Part shown: positions 8,101 to 16,459 of the stretch, one piece after another | Position numbering within the stretch: position 1 is the first letter of the stretch | Layout of the letters: each line of letters begins with the position of its first letter | NCBI GenBank assembly: GCA_020629965.1 | Contig: JAHDCG010000001.1 | Location: forward strand, 120,644-184,643 | Direction: 5' to 3' | Length of the DNA stretch: 64,000 nt | Source: Saprospiraceae bacterium | GTDB taxonomy: Bacteria; Bacteroidota; Bacteroidia; Chitinophagales; Saprospiraceae | Translations under genes and position numbers: made by a program | Notes under the pieces: generated by a model | The model's database searches: none | Seen by the model: only the letters and a program-made list of their open reading frames with translations | What the model was told of the DNA's origin: nothing

Positions 8101-8934
8101 TTACAGCTTGAGCATGCGCTCGGCAGCGAAGTAATTTTTACCCGTGATTTGCAGGATGTACACACCTTTGGCGAGGTCGTTTACTTCTAAAGTACGTCGG
8201 TTTTCACCGGTCGTCAGATTGACCGTTTCTGATTTTACAATCTTACCGAAAGCATCCGTGAGGCTGACGGTGTATGTGCCGTTTTGGCGACCGACGGCAT
8301 TATATGCCATGGTGCTGCCGACGGGATTCGGAGCGATAGTCAATTGCATTTTGCCTACGCCGGGTTCTTGGGTGCTTGAACCCGTATCTTCTTCGACAGC
8401 TAAGGGCGTTGCCGTTGCGCCGTTGTCGCCGCCGCTGCCGTTGGCGTTATTTGCCGCTACGGTCGAAGAGTAAAAACTCACGCTGCCCGCGCCCGCTGCG
8501 GGTGCTGTCCAGGTGACGTTGAAAGTCGGGCTTGACTGCGGTGACTCTTGCTCGACGTAGCCGCGTCCCGCCAAATCCAAAAGTTTGTAGCCGTCGCCGT
8601 CCGTAAAAGAACCGGCTTCCGCGTTGTCTCCCAGCAGAGCCGTTGCCTGAAAGCCGTATTCCACGGGGTCGTTGGAAGCGTTGGTGGTTACTTGTAAAGT
8701 GTAGGTATCGCCCGGCACGTAAGCTGAGACTGCATTGTTGTTATCGTCCAGCAAAGTCAATGAAACGGAAGGGCTGAAATTACCGCCGTTGTGACAACCC
8801 GTATTGGCGCAAGAGCCGTTGCCGACCGGAGAGCCGGTGCGGTCTTGACCCTGTGCGGTGCCGGCACCGTTGGAGTTAGAGAGCGCGAAAAATCCCGCTG
8901 CGAGGAACATTAAAGGTAAGTAGATTTTTTTCAT
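8101..8934 (-). CDS. Reeler-like T9SS-sorted secreted protein
   Basis: A 277-residue exported protein. The Sec signal peptide starts MKKIYLPLMFLAAGF. A Reeler-like (choice-of-anchor V) domain follows, with the NGSCANTGCHNGG loop near residue 45 and VSLTLLDDNNN further on. The last 75 residues are a T9SS type A sorting domain: IAPNPVGSTMAYN, LTDAFGKIVKSE, AKGVYILQITG and a basic terminus KNYFAAERMLKL. The frame continues 21 codons upstream, but the ATG at 8934 gives the signal peptide and is chosen. The CX4CH spacing does not fit a c-type haem site. It is probably released or anchored at the cell surface through T9SS. Its ligand is unknown. Confidence 0.85.
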   Translation of the reverse strand: MKKIYLPLMFLAAGFFALSNSNGAGTAQGQDRTGSPVGNGSCANTGCHNGGNFSPSVSLTLLDDNNNAVSAYVPGDTYTLQVTTNASNDPVEYGFQATALLGDNAEAGSFTDGDGYKLLDLAGRGYVEQESPQSSPTFNVTWTAPAAGAGSVSFYSSTVAANNANGSGGDNGATATPLAVEEDTGSSTQEPGVGKMQLTIAPNPVGSTMAYNAVGRQNGTYTVSLTDAFGKIVKSETVNLTTGENRRTLEVNDLAKGVYILQITGKNYFAAERMLKL

Positions 8935-9098
8935 ATTTATTTTTTCGACAAAAGTTAATAGTGGTGATTTGACTAATGAGACGGTAAGGTAGGGCATTAA
9001 GTTTTAATATTTTTACATTCAAATGATAAATAGTGTAAAAAAGTCACGTTGCGTACATTCGGTGTCGAAACACGAAATTTTTACAGCACATCATTTAA

Positions 9099-9258
9099 GT
9101 AAAAGAAACCAAATAACTTGAGCCGTTATGCTCATTCTTTTTCCTTCTAAAAAACACAAAAAATAGTTCCGTAGCTACGGCTATGCAACGATTTTTTGAA
9201 TTCTTTAGAAGAAAAAATTAAAGAGCATTCAGGCTTAACTTATTTAATTTCTTTTACT
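9099..9258. repeat. 160-bp snap-back element, possible MITE
   Basis: Arms of about 53 bases (9099-9151 and 9204-9258) are imperfect inverted copies beginning AGTAAAAGAAA and ending TTTCTTTTACT. The centre holds its own palindrome, GTAGCTACGGCTAT within 9165-9190, framed by A-runs and T-runs. The whole segment can fold into one long hairpin. The 327-base gap between the T9SS gene and the dsbD-like gene contains no gene. Size and ends suggest a miniature transposable element or a REP-type insertion. Confidence 0.65.
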
Positions 9259-9264
9259 AAACGT

Positions 9265-9303
9265 AAAATGCCGACGCGGAAATCAATCCGGGTCGGCATT
9301 TTT
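9265..9303 (-). terminator. Terminator of the dsbD-like gene
   Basis: AAAATGCCGAC (9265-9275) pairs perfectly with GTCGGCATTTT (9292-9302), loop 16 bases. The A/T flanks make it usable on both strands. It lies 22 bases beyond the stop of the minus-strand gene. Confidence 0.8.
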
Positions 9304-9324
9304 AATTGCAATAAGTGAATTTTC

Positions 9325-12003
9325 TTACTTCATCGTCACATTTCTCTTACCGCGTTCGGTTTTATTTTGGTAAGTCTGTAAGCCGCATTCCAAAAAGGAG
9401 TCGTAGGCTTCGATGTCGGAGTCGTAGCCGCGCGGAGCCGCCAAAACTTCTTCGTCGGCAGACATTAAAACGTAGAGCGGTTGGGAGTTTTGGGCAAAAT
9501 TCGTGATTTGAAAATCCTGCCATTTGCTGCCTACCGTGCGCAGTTTTTTGTCGTTGTCGTTTGCCGAAACCAAGGCTTGGTCGAGTTTTTTCCGGTCGTC
9601 GGTGTAAAGCGAAATCAGGACGTAATCTTCCTGAATTTTATTCCAAACCTCGTCTTGAATCCAGATGTTATCCTCCGTTTTGCGACAGTTGACGCAGCCG
9701 AAACCGGTAAAATCCAACAGTACGGGTTTGTTCTGCTTTTTCGCATAGTCCAAACCTTCGTAGTAATCTTTGAAGCAATCCAAAGAGTGGGCGCACTTGG
9801 TGAACGAAGGATATTGCGCCGCAATTTCGGGGTCGGCCTCGGGCGGTTTGAGGAAAAGATTGTAATTCGCAGGCGGCAAAATACCGCTTAAAATCGAAGG
9901 TGTAGAGTAAGCCCCGCCGCGCTCGCTGACCATAAAACCGGTACAAAGATATAAAGTCCAAGCGGCAAACAGCAAGCCGAAACCCTTGCGGGTATTGGAT
10001 AACTTCGGGTTCGGCGGGTCATGCGGAAAGCGAATTTTTCCGAACAAATAAGCCGAAGTCGCGCCGAAAATCAAGACCCACAGACCTAACATCACTTCGT
10101 AAGGCAAGATGCCCCAGTGCTCGGTCATGTCGGCAATCGAGAGGAATTTTAAAGCCAAAGCCAACTCGACAAAACCCAAAACTACTTTCAGGTTTGTCAT
10201 CCAACCGCCCGCCTGCGGCAATGAATTTAACCAACTCGGGAAGGCGGCAAACAGTGTAAAAGGCAAAGCCAAAGCCGTCGCAAAACCCAACATCACAATC
10301 GCCGGACCGGCTGCGTTATCCGCAGACTCGACAAGTGCCGAACCGATAATCGGCCCCGTGCAGGAAAAGGAAACCAACGCCAAAGTAAAGGCCATGAAAA
10401 AGATACCGAGCAGTCCGCCTTTGTCTGCCATTTGGTCGGTTTTGGTGGACCAGGATGCGGGCAAAGTAATTTCAAAATACCCGAAAAAAGACAGCGCAAA
10501 AATCACAAAAATCGCAAAGAAAGCGAGGTTGGCAATCCAGTTGGTAGAAAGGTCTTGCAGGGCGGTCGTACCGAAAACCCCGGTAATCAGCAGCCCGATA
10601 GCCACGTAAATACCAATGATACTCGCCCCGTAAATGAGCGCATTTTTGACCGCACCGAAGCGGGTCGTGCGCTCTTCTTTTTTATCTTTAGTCGCCGGCG
10701 GCGTAAAAAAGCTCACCGTCAGCGGTATCATCGGGAAAACGCAGGGTGTAAACAAAGCCACCAAACCACCGAGAAAACCCATCGCAAATGTCCAAAACAG
10801 ATTGCTGCTTTCCACGACTTCCTCGCCACAGTTGCCGACGGGATTTTCGTAAGAGGCAATCAATGCAGGAATTTTTTGGTCGATACGCACGTCGCCGGCG
10901 GCGTTGGTTTGCAGGTTCGGACCTACGTTTTCATTAGCGGCAGCGGCATTTGCCACAGCGTCGGCGTCGAGAATGAAAGAGAAATCGACCTCCGTCGGCG
11001 GCAAGCAGCGCTCGTCGTCGCAGGTCATAAACTCTAAGTAACCGACAATCGGCTGTGATAAATCGTTGGCTTTGATGCGCTGTGTAAAAACGGCTTGTTT
11101 GGTGAATTTGGTCAGGTTCATCTCAAACACCTTGTCGTATTTGGTTTGGAGATTACCGCTTTCTTCGTTTTTACCAATTTTCTCGTAGTGTCCGCCTTCC
11201 GTGAAGTAAAAACCCGTGGCGACCGGTCCGTCGTCGCTTTCCAAATATTGGGAATAAACCGCCCAACCGTCTTCGATGTCGGCAGTAAAAACTAAATCGT
11301 ACTCACCGTTTCCCGCGTCTTTGGCTGTCCAAGACCAGGTGACGGGCTCGAACATGCCGTCTTTTTTTTTCTCGGCAGCGGGTGCTTCTGGTTCGGCAAT
11401 TTCCGCGATGACTTCTTTTTTCACACCCGTTTCTTCAAAGGCTTTTTCTACCGATTCTACAATTTTAGGCGGGGCTTCTTTTTGAATTTCGCGGGGCGGC
11501 GCGGTGGTTTCTTCCGGCTCGGCGGGAGCGGCATCGCCCGTTTTGGGAGCAATTTCAAACTCAAAATCTACATCCGTCGGCGGCAGGCAACGCTCGTCGT
11601 CGCAGGTCATGAAGGTGAGGTAACCGGTAATCGGTTTGGTGTAATCGCTGATTTTGACCTTTTGGGTAAAAATACCGGTCTTGGTAAATTTGGTCAAATC
11701 CATCTCAAAAACCTTATCGTACTTGGTTTTCTTGTTACCGCTTTCTTCGTTTTTGCCGATTTTGGCGTAGTGTGCGCCCTCGTCGAAGGTAAACTCGGTG
11801 GCGACCGGCCCGTCGTCGCTCGCCAAATATTGAGAATAAACCGACCAGCCGTCGTCGATTTTTGCGGTAAAAATCAGGTTGTATTCGTCGTCCGCACCGG
11901 CGGCTTCGTAGTCGAAAGACCACTTGACGGGGCTGAACATTTGGGCGGAAAGATTGCTTGACAGAGCGAAAAGCAAGGCGGTTAAAGCTAATAATATTCT
12001 CAT
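9325..12003 (-). CDS. DsbD-type thiol:disulfide interchange protein with duplicated sensor domain
   Basis: 892 residues, longer than typical DsbD (about 570). Order: signal peptide (MRILLALTALLFALSSNLSA), DsbD-alpha domain 1 (about 22-155), a Pro/Glu-rich linker, DsbD-alpha domain 2 (about 215-345), an eight-helix CcdA/DsbD core (about 400-690), and a periplasmic thioredoxin domain (about 760-880). The core has its cysteines in TPCVFPMIPL and SFSCTGPIIG. The thioredoxin motif is GCVNC. Each alpha domain carries MTCDDERCLPPT with two cysteines. Family role: transfer of electrons from cytoplasmic thioredoxin across the inner membrane to periplasmic disulfides. The two alpha domains are about 76% identical over 99 residues, an unusual recent duplication. 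The gene appears to be monocistronic. Confidence 0.88.
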   Translation of the reverse strand: MRILLALTALLFALSSNLSAQMFSPVKWSFDYEAAGADDEYNLIFTAKIDDGWSVYSQYLASDDGPVATEFTFDEGAHYAKIGKNEESGNKKTKYDKVFEMDLTKFTKTGIFTQKVKISDYTKPITGYLTFMTCDDERCLPPTDVDFEFEIAPKTGDAAPAEPEETTAPPREIQKEAPPKIVESVEKAFEETGVKKEVIAEIAEPEAPAAEKKKDGMFEPVTWSWTAKDAGNGEYDLVFTADIEDGWAVYSQYLESDDGPVATGFYFTEGGHYEKIGKNEESGNLQTKYDKVFEMNLTKFTKQAVFTQRIKANDLSQPIVGYLEFMTCDDERCLPPTEVDFSFILDADAVANAAAANENVGPNLQTNAAGDVRIDQKIPALIASYENPVGNCGEEVVESSNLFWTFAMGFLGGLVALFTPCVFPMIPLTVSFFTPPATKDKKEERTTRFGAVKNALIYGASIIGIYVAIGLLITGVFGTTALQDLSTNWIANLAFFAIFVIFALSFFGYFEITLPASWSTKTDQMADKGGLLGIFFMAFTLALVSFSCTGPIIGSALVESADNAAGPAIVMLGFATALALPFTLFAAFPSWLNSLPQAGGWMTNLKVVLGFVELALALKFLSIADMTEHWGILPYEVMLGLWVLIFGATSAYLFGKIRFPHDPPNPKLSNTRKGFGLLFAAWTLYLCTGFMVSERGGAYSTPSILSGILPPANYNLFLKPPEADPEIAAQYPSFTKCAHSLDCFKDYYEGLDYAKKQNKPVLLDFTGFGCVNCRKTEDNIWIQDEVWNKIQEDYVLISLYTDDRKKLDQALVSANDNDKKLRTVGSKWQDFQITNFAQNSQPLYVLMSADEEVLAAPRGYDSDIEAYDSFLECGLQTYQNKTERGKRNVTMK

Positions 12004-12052
12004 ACGAAGAACTGTTTTTTGTTGGAATCGAATGCGGTTAGTTTAATTTTCG

Positions 12053-12060
12053 CAAAGTTA
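12053..12060 (-). promoter_or_regulatory. -7 promoter box for the dsbD-like gene
   Basis: On the minus strand this reads TAACTTTG, matching TAnnTTTG. It would place the transcript start about 44 bases before the ATG at 12003. A TTTTG at 12080-12076 gives a spacing of 15, shorter than usual, so the -33 box is uncertain. Confidence 0.5.
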
Positions 12061-12297
12061 AAAAGTCCTTTGCAGCAAAAGCATATATCGGGCGTAAAGA
12101 TGCAAACGAGCGGACGAAAACAGATGATTTTTGTACCGTTTGCGCTGTTTTCGGTTCAAAAATAAGACCGTTTGCCGATTTTGTTACTTGCGAAATCGGA
12201 TATAGTACTTTTTTAACGCCGGGCGAGATAATTAAGGAAAAATTCAGAAAAAAGCGAAAAAGGCGAGGTTAAAATTTAAGGTCTTGTTTTTTTACGC

Positions 12298-12336
12298 AAA
12301 AAGGAGTCTGCACTCGGTGAGTACAGACTCCTTTTT
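12298..12336 (-). terminator. Strong hairpin terminator downstream of a short minus-strand frame
   Basis: AAAAAGGAGTCTG (12298-12310) pairs with CAGACTCCTTTTT (12324-12336), 13 perfect pairs. Read on the minus strand, it lies 35 bases after the stop of the small open frame at 12371. On the plus strand there is no gene to end. The terminator therefore supports transcription of that small frame or of a non-coding RNA. Confidence 0.75.
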
Positions 12337-12370
12337 ATGAAAAATCGGTTCGAGAATAAATGAGGAAAAA

Positions 12371-12541
12371 CTAACCTACCCAAATGTAAGTTCCGTCGTT
12401 TCCTGTTTGAGTTTCAATAGCCGTATTCCGAACATCTATGAGTTGTTTACACATAACGAAGGGGATTTTGTTCTTACCGAAAATAAATGCGGCAAGGGGA
12501 TGAAGAACTGTTTCTGTGAAATTTTGTCGAAATAAATCGAC
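12371..12541 (-). other. Short open frame, possible gene fragment or small protein
   Basis: In this 747-base gap a minus-strand frame is open for 57 codons and ends at 12371. The readable part includes HPLAAFIFGKNKIPFVMC, then KQLIDVRNTAIE and NDGTYIWVG, which looks like ordinary protein rather than noise. The only ATG (12454) would give 27 residues. No start precedes the hydrophobic part. A TACTTTTG box lies at 12644-12651 on the same strand and a terminator follows. It may be the decayed end of a larger gene. No family is recognised. The rest of the gap (12061-12297 and 12545-12750) shows no gene. Confidence 0.35.
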
Positions 12542-12750
12542 TCATTTTAAGCTCAAAAAAGGTGTAAAATCTGTGCGATAAATGCGGATAGTAAATTTGT
12601 AAAAAATAGAATCCTTTCAACATATTAAAAACAATTATAATGCCAAAAGTACAAAAAAGGTGATGTCTGTTATTAGTAGTTGATAAAAAACGAAATTGTT
12701 CGATGAATTATTTTGTAAAAGTAAGAAAATAATTTGTAAAAGTAAAACTA

Positions 12751-13296
12751 TTAAAACTTAATTTCAATAAAAATATCATTTCCGGTCAGTAAACGTATAT
12801 CCTGCTTGCTTTTGATGCTGTAACCCGTCTGCGGATTGTAGGTTAAAAAACTTTTCGTATCAGAGACAGCACTCTTGCCGCCGGTTTCAATTTCTACTTT
12901 ACTGACGTTTTTTCCGGAAAAATTCACACGCAGCCGGCGCGTTTTCAAACCTTCTTCAACGGCGGTGTAGGTCAACGCGACAATTTCCCGATTGCTATCG
13001 AAAGTCGTGTCGATTTCATACTTATCCAACCAAGCCGTGCGATTGATGTCCGCATCGGCAAAAACCGATAATTCCTCCTGTAAATCGAGATTATCGAGCG
13101 TCTTAGTTTCGCTTTCACCGTTATATACGACAGTTTTGGTAAATCCGGTTTTCGCTTGCAGTCGATTTTGTTCTGCGGCGATGTAATTCTTCAAATCAAA
13201 GAACGGTTTGTCTTCTACCAATTTTCCTTCTTCCGGCGTTTCGATGCACGCAGAAAAAGAAAAAATCAGCAAGGACAGTAAGAGAACAAAACGCAT
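12751..13296 (-). CDS. Predicted lipoprotein of unknown function
   Basis: 181 residues with a lipoprotein signal: MRFVLLLSLLIFSFSAC, with Cys 17 following the lipobox SFSA. The mature part has a charged linker (ETPEEGK) and then beta-rich sequence with repeated Thr/Lys strands, ending KQDIRLLTGNDIFIEIKF. No known domain is recognised. It probably sits in the outer membrane facing the periplasm, since the residues after the Cys (IETPEE) do not match the K-(D/E)2 surface-export signal. It runs toward gpmI in the same direction, but a REP copy separates them. Confidence 0.7.
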   Translation of the reverse strand: MRFVLLLSLLIFSFSACIETPEEGKLVEDKPFFDLKNYIAAEQNRLQAKTGFTKTVVYNGESETKTLDNLDLQEELSVFADADINRTAWLDKYEIDTTFDSNREIVALTYTAVEEGLKTRRLRVNFSGKNVSKVEIETGGKSAVSDTKSFLTYNPQTGYSIKSKQDIRLLTGNDIFIEIKF

Positions 13297-13345
13297 ATTT
13301 TAATTTTTAGAAAAAAACAACAATCAGGAGAAACCACTACCAATA

Positions 13346-13405
13346 AATGCCAACGGCATGAAGCACTTCAGCCCGGCTTGCCACTCATGGTATGTAAATG
13401 CCGGG
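13346..13405 (-). repeat. REP-like element copy next to gpmI
   Basis: On the minus strand: CCCGGCATTTACATACCATG, then a CCGGGCTGAAGTGCTTC segment and ATGCCGTTGGCATT. It is nearly identical to 30838-30897. It ends 15 bases from the gpmI stop codon and may serve as its transcript end. Confidence 0.75.
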
Positions 13406-13420
13406 ATAATTTCGCAAAGC

Positions 13421-14950
13421 CTACCCCGTCACCAAAACCTCCCCCGTCATCTCCGCCGGCTTTTCCACTCCCAACAGCGACAAAATCGTCGGGGCAATAT
13501 CGCCGAGTTTTCCGTTTTTGACCGTGCGACCGTTCAGGTTATTTGCCATAAAAAAACAAGGCACGGGATTGGTCGTATGCGCCGTGTTCGGGCTGCCGTC
13601 GGCGTTGACCATGTAATCCGAATTTCCGTGGTCGGCAATGATAATGATTTCGTAATCGTGTGCGAGTGCCGTTTCCGTCAGGGTTTTCAGGCAATCATCC
13701 ACCGTTTCCGCCGCTTTTTTGGCTGCATTAAAGTCGCCGGTGTGACCGACCATATCCGTATTGGCGTAATTCAGACAGATAAAGTTCGGTTGGTTGTCTT
13801 TGATTTCGCGGGTGATTTTTTCCGTCACTTCGGGCGCACTCATTTCGGGTTGCAGGTCATAAGTCGCCACTTTCGGCGAAGCCACCAACAGCCTTTTTTC
13901 ACCCGTAAATTCCGCCTCCCGACCACCGGAAAAGAAAAAAGTCACGTGCGGATATTTTTCGGTTTCGGCAATGCGCACTTGTGTCATACCCGCCTCGGAG
14001 ACGACCTCACCGAGGGTTTTTTGCAGATTGTCTTTCGTAAAAACGACGTGCAATCCCTTAAAATTTTCGTCGTAGCGCGTCATCGTCACGTAGTACAGCG
14101 GCAGGGGTTCCATGTCAAAATCCGGGTGCGCCTGTTGCGTCAGGGCTTCCGTCAGTTGTCGCGGTCGGTCGGTGCGAAAGTTGAAGAAAATCACCACATC
14201 GTCCTCTTCGATGCGTGCCGTCGGTTGCCCGTTTTCGGTACAGACCAAAGGCGGCATAAACTCATCGGTCTTATTTTCCGCGTATTGTTTTTCGACACTT
14301 GCGACAATGTCGTCCGTTTTTTCTCCTTCATTATGCACCAACAAATCATAAGCAAAACGGATGCGTTCCCACCGCTTGTCTCGATCCATCGCAAAGTAGC
14401 GACCGATTACGGTTGCCAATTTTACTTTCTGTTTTTCAATGTGCGCAAGCAGCGTCTGCAAATAGCCCGCGCCGCCTTTCGGGTCGGTATCACGCCCGTC
14501 CAAAAAGGCGTGTACAAAAACATTTTCCAAACCTTCCGCTTCCGTAATATCACACAGCGCAGTCAAGTGCTTGATATGCGAATGCACCCCGCCGTCGGAC
14601 AATAAACCCATCAGATGCACCGCTTTATTTTCCTTTTTCGCATAGGCAAAAGCATCCTGCAAAGTTTTTTCGCCGCGCAAAGTTCCCTCGCGCACCGCCT
14701 TATTTATCCGCGCAAAATCCTGATAGACCACCCGCCCGGCCCCGATATTGAGGTGACCGACTTCGGAGTTGCCCATTTGCCCCTCGGGCAGCCCGACTTC
14801 CTCGCCGTAAGTGACGAGTTCGGAGTTCGGATAATTGTTGTAAAGGCTGTCCACGAAAGGCGTATCCGCCGCTTGCAGTGCATCGCTTTGTGCATCTTTA
14901 CCTTTTCCCCAACCGTCTAAAATGACTAATAGTGCGCGTTTATTATGCAT
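13421..14950 (-). CDS. gpmI: 2,3-bisphosphoglycerate-independent phosphoglycerate mutase
   Basis: 509 residues, the normal length for iPGM. It interconverts 3- and 2-phosphoglycerate in glycolysis and gluconeogenesis with two Mn2+ ions. Visible signatures: LLVILDGWG at the N-terminus, the catalytic Ser 62 within GQMGNSEVGHLNIGAGR, the sugar-phosphate-binding HSHIKH loop, DGRDTDP, NFRTDRPRQL and the C-terminal metal site ADHGNSDYM. An upstream extension of 34 codons in the same frame is Cys- and Ser-rich and unlike the family, so the ATG at 14950 (MHNKRALLVI) is used. It stands alone rather than in a glycolytic operon. Confidence 0.97.
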   Translation of the reverse strand: MHNKRALLVILDGWGKGKDAQSDALQAADTPFVDSLYNNYPNSELVTYGEEVGLPEGQMGNSEVGHLNIGAGRVVYQDFARINKAVREGTLRGEKTLQDAFAYAKKENKAVHLMGLLSDGGVHSHIKHLTALCDITEAEGLENVFVHAFLDGRDTDPKGGAGYLQTLLAHIEKQKVKLATVIGRYFAMDRDKRWERIRFAYDLLVHNEGEKTDDIVASVEKQYAENKTDEFMPPLVCTENGQPTARIEEDDVVIFFNFRTDRPRQLTEALTQQAHPDFDMEPLPLYYVTMTRYDENFKGLHVVFTKDNLQKTLGEVVSEAGMTQVRIAETEKYPHVTFFFSGGREAEFTGEKRLLVASPKVATYDLQPEMSAPEVTEKITREIKDNQPNFICLNYANTDMVGHTGDFNAAKKAAETVDDCLKTLTETALAHDYEIIIIADHGNSDYMVNADGSPNTAHTTNPVPCFFMANNLNGRTVKNGKLGDIAPTILSLLGVEKPAEMTGEVLVTG

Positions 14951-14995
14951 AAATTTGTTGTTGTTTTTTGTGTTAAAAAGGAGTTGAAAAAGTCG

Positions 14996-15022
14996 AACGC
15001 AAAGACACGGAGACGCAGAGAA
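14996..15022. repeat. Dispersed ACGCAAAGACACGGAGACGC-type repeat
   Basis: The segment before gpmI reads ACGCAAAGACACGGAGACGC followed by AGAG. A related segment, ACGCGGAGACGCAGAG, occurs at 53888-53903. Such words are scattered intergenic repeats in Bacteroidota genomes. No function is assigned. Confidence 0.5.
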
Positions 15023-15089
15023 TTTTCTTCTTAATAATAAAACGAATGCCACCCCTGAGACGCATAGCAGTCTAAAATCTAAAATCTCC

Positions 15090-15548
15090 CTATTCCGTAG
15101 CCTGCATCAAGCTGTCGATAAAACTCTCCATTTCCTCCGCCCCCTCTTCCGTTACCTCCTCCGGCACATCGACGGCCCACTGTCCGTTTATTTTTTGCAA
15201 AACAAATGTATCCCGAATGAGTTCGCCCTCTTCGCGGATGACGCAGGCGCAGGCGGCAGTGTTGCCGGTTTCGGTGCAGTTCATTTCGGCAAAATCGGTG
15301 CGGTAAATTTCGGCGGTTTCTTCGGGCGGCAGCCCTTCCAAAAATTTTTCAATCATCAGCAGCCATTCGCGGGCGCGGGGCGTGGAAAGTTCGGCGGCTT
15401 CGACAAATTTATCGGTATCGACGTATTCCTGCCATTGGCGGGTGACGGTTTCGGGCGTGTTCGGCAGGGCGGCGGCGGTTTTATTTTCCGTTTCGGAAGC
15501 ACAACCGACGATGCCGAGGAGGATTAAAAAACAGAGTAAATTTTTCAT
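15090..15548 (-). CDS. Predicted lipoprotein, NTF2-like
   Basis: 152 residues with signal MKNLLCFLILLGIVGC, Cys 16 being the lipidated residue. The mature part (TPETVTRQWQEYVDTDKF, EAAELSTPRAREWL, later GELIRDTFVLQKINGQWAVD) has the helix-helix-sheet pattern of small NTF2-like / DUF4878 lipoproteins, where the final strand ends in a GxW turn. A CACACV-like cluster with extra cysteines (MNCTETGNTAACACV) could form disulfides. Its function is unknown. It lies 139 bases upstream of gpmI on the same strand. Confidence 0.65.
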   Translation of the reverse strand: MKNLLCFLILLGIVGCASETENKTAAALPNTPETVTRQWQEYVDTDKFVEAAELSTPRAREWLLMIEKFLEGLPPEETAEIYRTDFAEMNCTETGNTAACACVIREEGELIRDTFVLQKINGQWAVDVPEEVTEEGAEEMESFIDSLMQATE

Positions 15549-15570
15549 CGGACAAAGAAAAGAAATTTTC

Positions 15571-15663
15571 GATGTACGATGTACGAATTACGATGTACGA
15601 ATCGGGAATTATTGAGCGCAGCAAAATCCCGACTCCGGTCGCGGACGATGTACGATGTACGAG
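15571..15663. repeat. GATGTACGA direct repeats flanking a TCCCGACTCCGG segment
   Basis: CGATGTACGATGTACGA is repeated at 15570-15600 and again at 15646-15662. Between them is an imperfect palindrome built on AATCCCGACTCCGGTCG. A related word (GTCCCGACCCCGGTCGGGAC) occurs at 36917. A CTG triplet run (15667-15680) follows. The 256-base gap holds no gene. Confidence 0.6.
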
Positions 15664-15804
15664 AGGCTGCTGCTGCTGCTTTTGCTACTCCATCAGACTA
15701 AACACCTCTTTTTAACTTATGAACAACTCGGCCGTATTCGCCGTTATAGTTTTATAAAACTGACCTTTAACCACCTTTTTTTATACTAACCTAAATACAC
15801 TGTT

Positions 15805-16389
15805 ATGCGTAAATCTGATGCAACCAACGACCGCGAACTTCGAGAAGAACACCGCCTTGAAGACGAAGGAAACCGTAAATTTAACTTCTACGGCAAAGCT
15901 GCTACTTACGGAATCATTGCAGGTGTGCTGATGTCTTTTGCGATTATCGGCGTACAATCTCTCATTGAATTTCCGGAATACAATGCGCAACTCGTGCAAT
16001 ATCTCTTCTACATTCCGATTTTGACTTTCGCTTTGTATCAATTCAGTTTGGCATTGAAAAGAAAGGTGATTTTCCAAAACGGCATGATGTTCGGCGGTGT
16101 GATGGCAACGATTACCGGTGTCGTTTATATGGTCGTCAATACGGTTGCTTACTTGGTAGGTATGCGCGGCTGGCAATTGTTTAACATGGATGCTTCCGAA
16201 AGTTTCGGCGCGTTTTTGACCATTCAAATTACGACCTTCTTCCTCATTTTGGTAGCCGGTTTGCTGTGGTCTTTCGTAGCCATGCAATTTTTAAAAGAGC
16301 CGGGTCACGCGCCCGAGTTGTCGGAAGTTGCGGGCGACCAAGAAAAAAAATCGAAATTCGTACCTGCCGACGATAAGACGAAATATTAA
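15805..16389 (+). CDS. DUF4199-type integral membrane protein
   Basis: 194 residues. A charged N-terminus (MRKSDATNDRELREEHRLED) is followed by four hydrophobic segments: about 34-52, 66-84, 92-118 and 135-160. The C-terminus is charged and Lys-rich. The layout and the first helix (YGKAATYGIIAGVLMSFAI) match DUF4199 proteins of Bacteroidota, which are inner-membrane proteins of unknown function. It is monocistronic and ends in a good terminator at 16414-16452. Confidence 0.75.
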   Translation: MRKSDATNDRELREEHRLEDEGNRKFNFYGKAATYGIIAGVLMSFAIIGVQSLIEFPEYNAQLVQYLFYIPILTFALYQFSLALKRKVIFQNGMMFGGVMATITGVVYMVVNTVAYLVGMRGWQLFNMDASESFGAFLTIQITTFFLILVAGLLWSFVAMQFLKEPGHAPELSEVAGDQEKKSKFVPADDKTKY

Positions 16390-16413
16390 AAAAATTCCCT
16401 TACTCGGAATGAA

Positions 16414-16452
16414 AAATGCCCGTTGTGTAAACTCACAGCGGGCATTTCTTTT
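16414..16452 (+). terminator. Terminator of the DUF4199 gene
   Basis: AAATGCCCGTTGTG (16414-16427) pairs with CACAGCGGGCATTT (16434-16447) at 13 of 14 positions with a 6-base loop, followed by CTTTTT. Confidence 0.85.
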
Positions 16453-16459
16453 TCGCTTA

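Noticed and set aside
8800..8821. c-type cytochrome haem site in the Reeler-like protein (CANTGCH)
   Set aside because: The spacing is CX4CH, not CXXCH, and the sequence fits the Reeler-like loop.
13358..14605. Long plus-strand open frame of 415 codons opposite gpmI
   Set aside because: It is the mirror of a clear, well-conserved gene. Its translation is rich in Phe, Arg and His in the manner of antisense frames and has no domain or start context.
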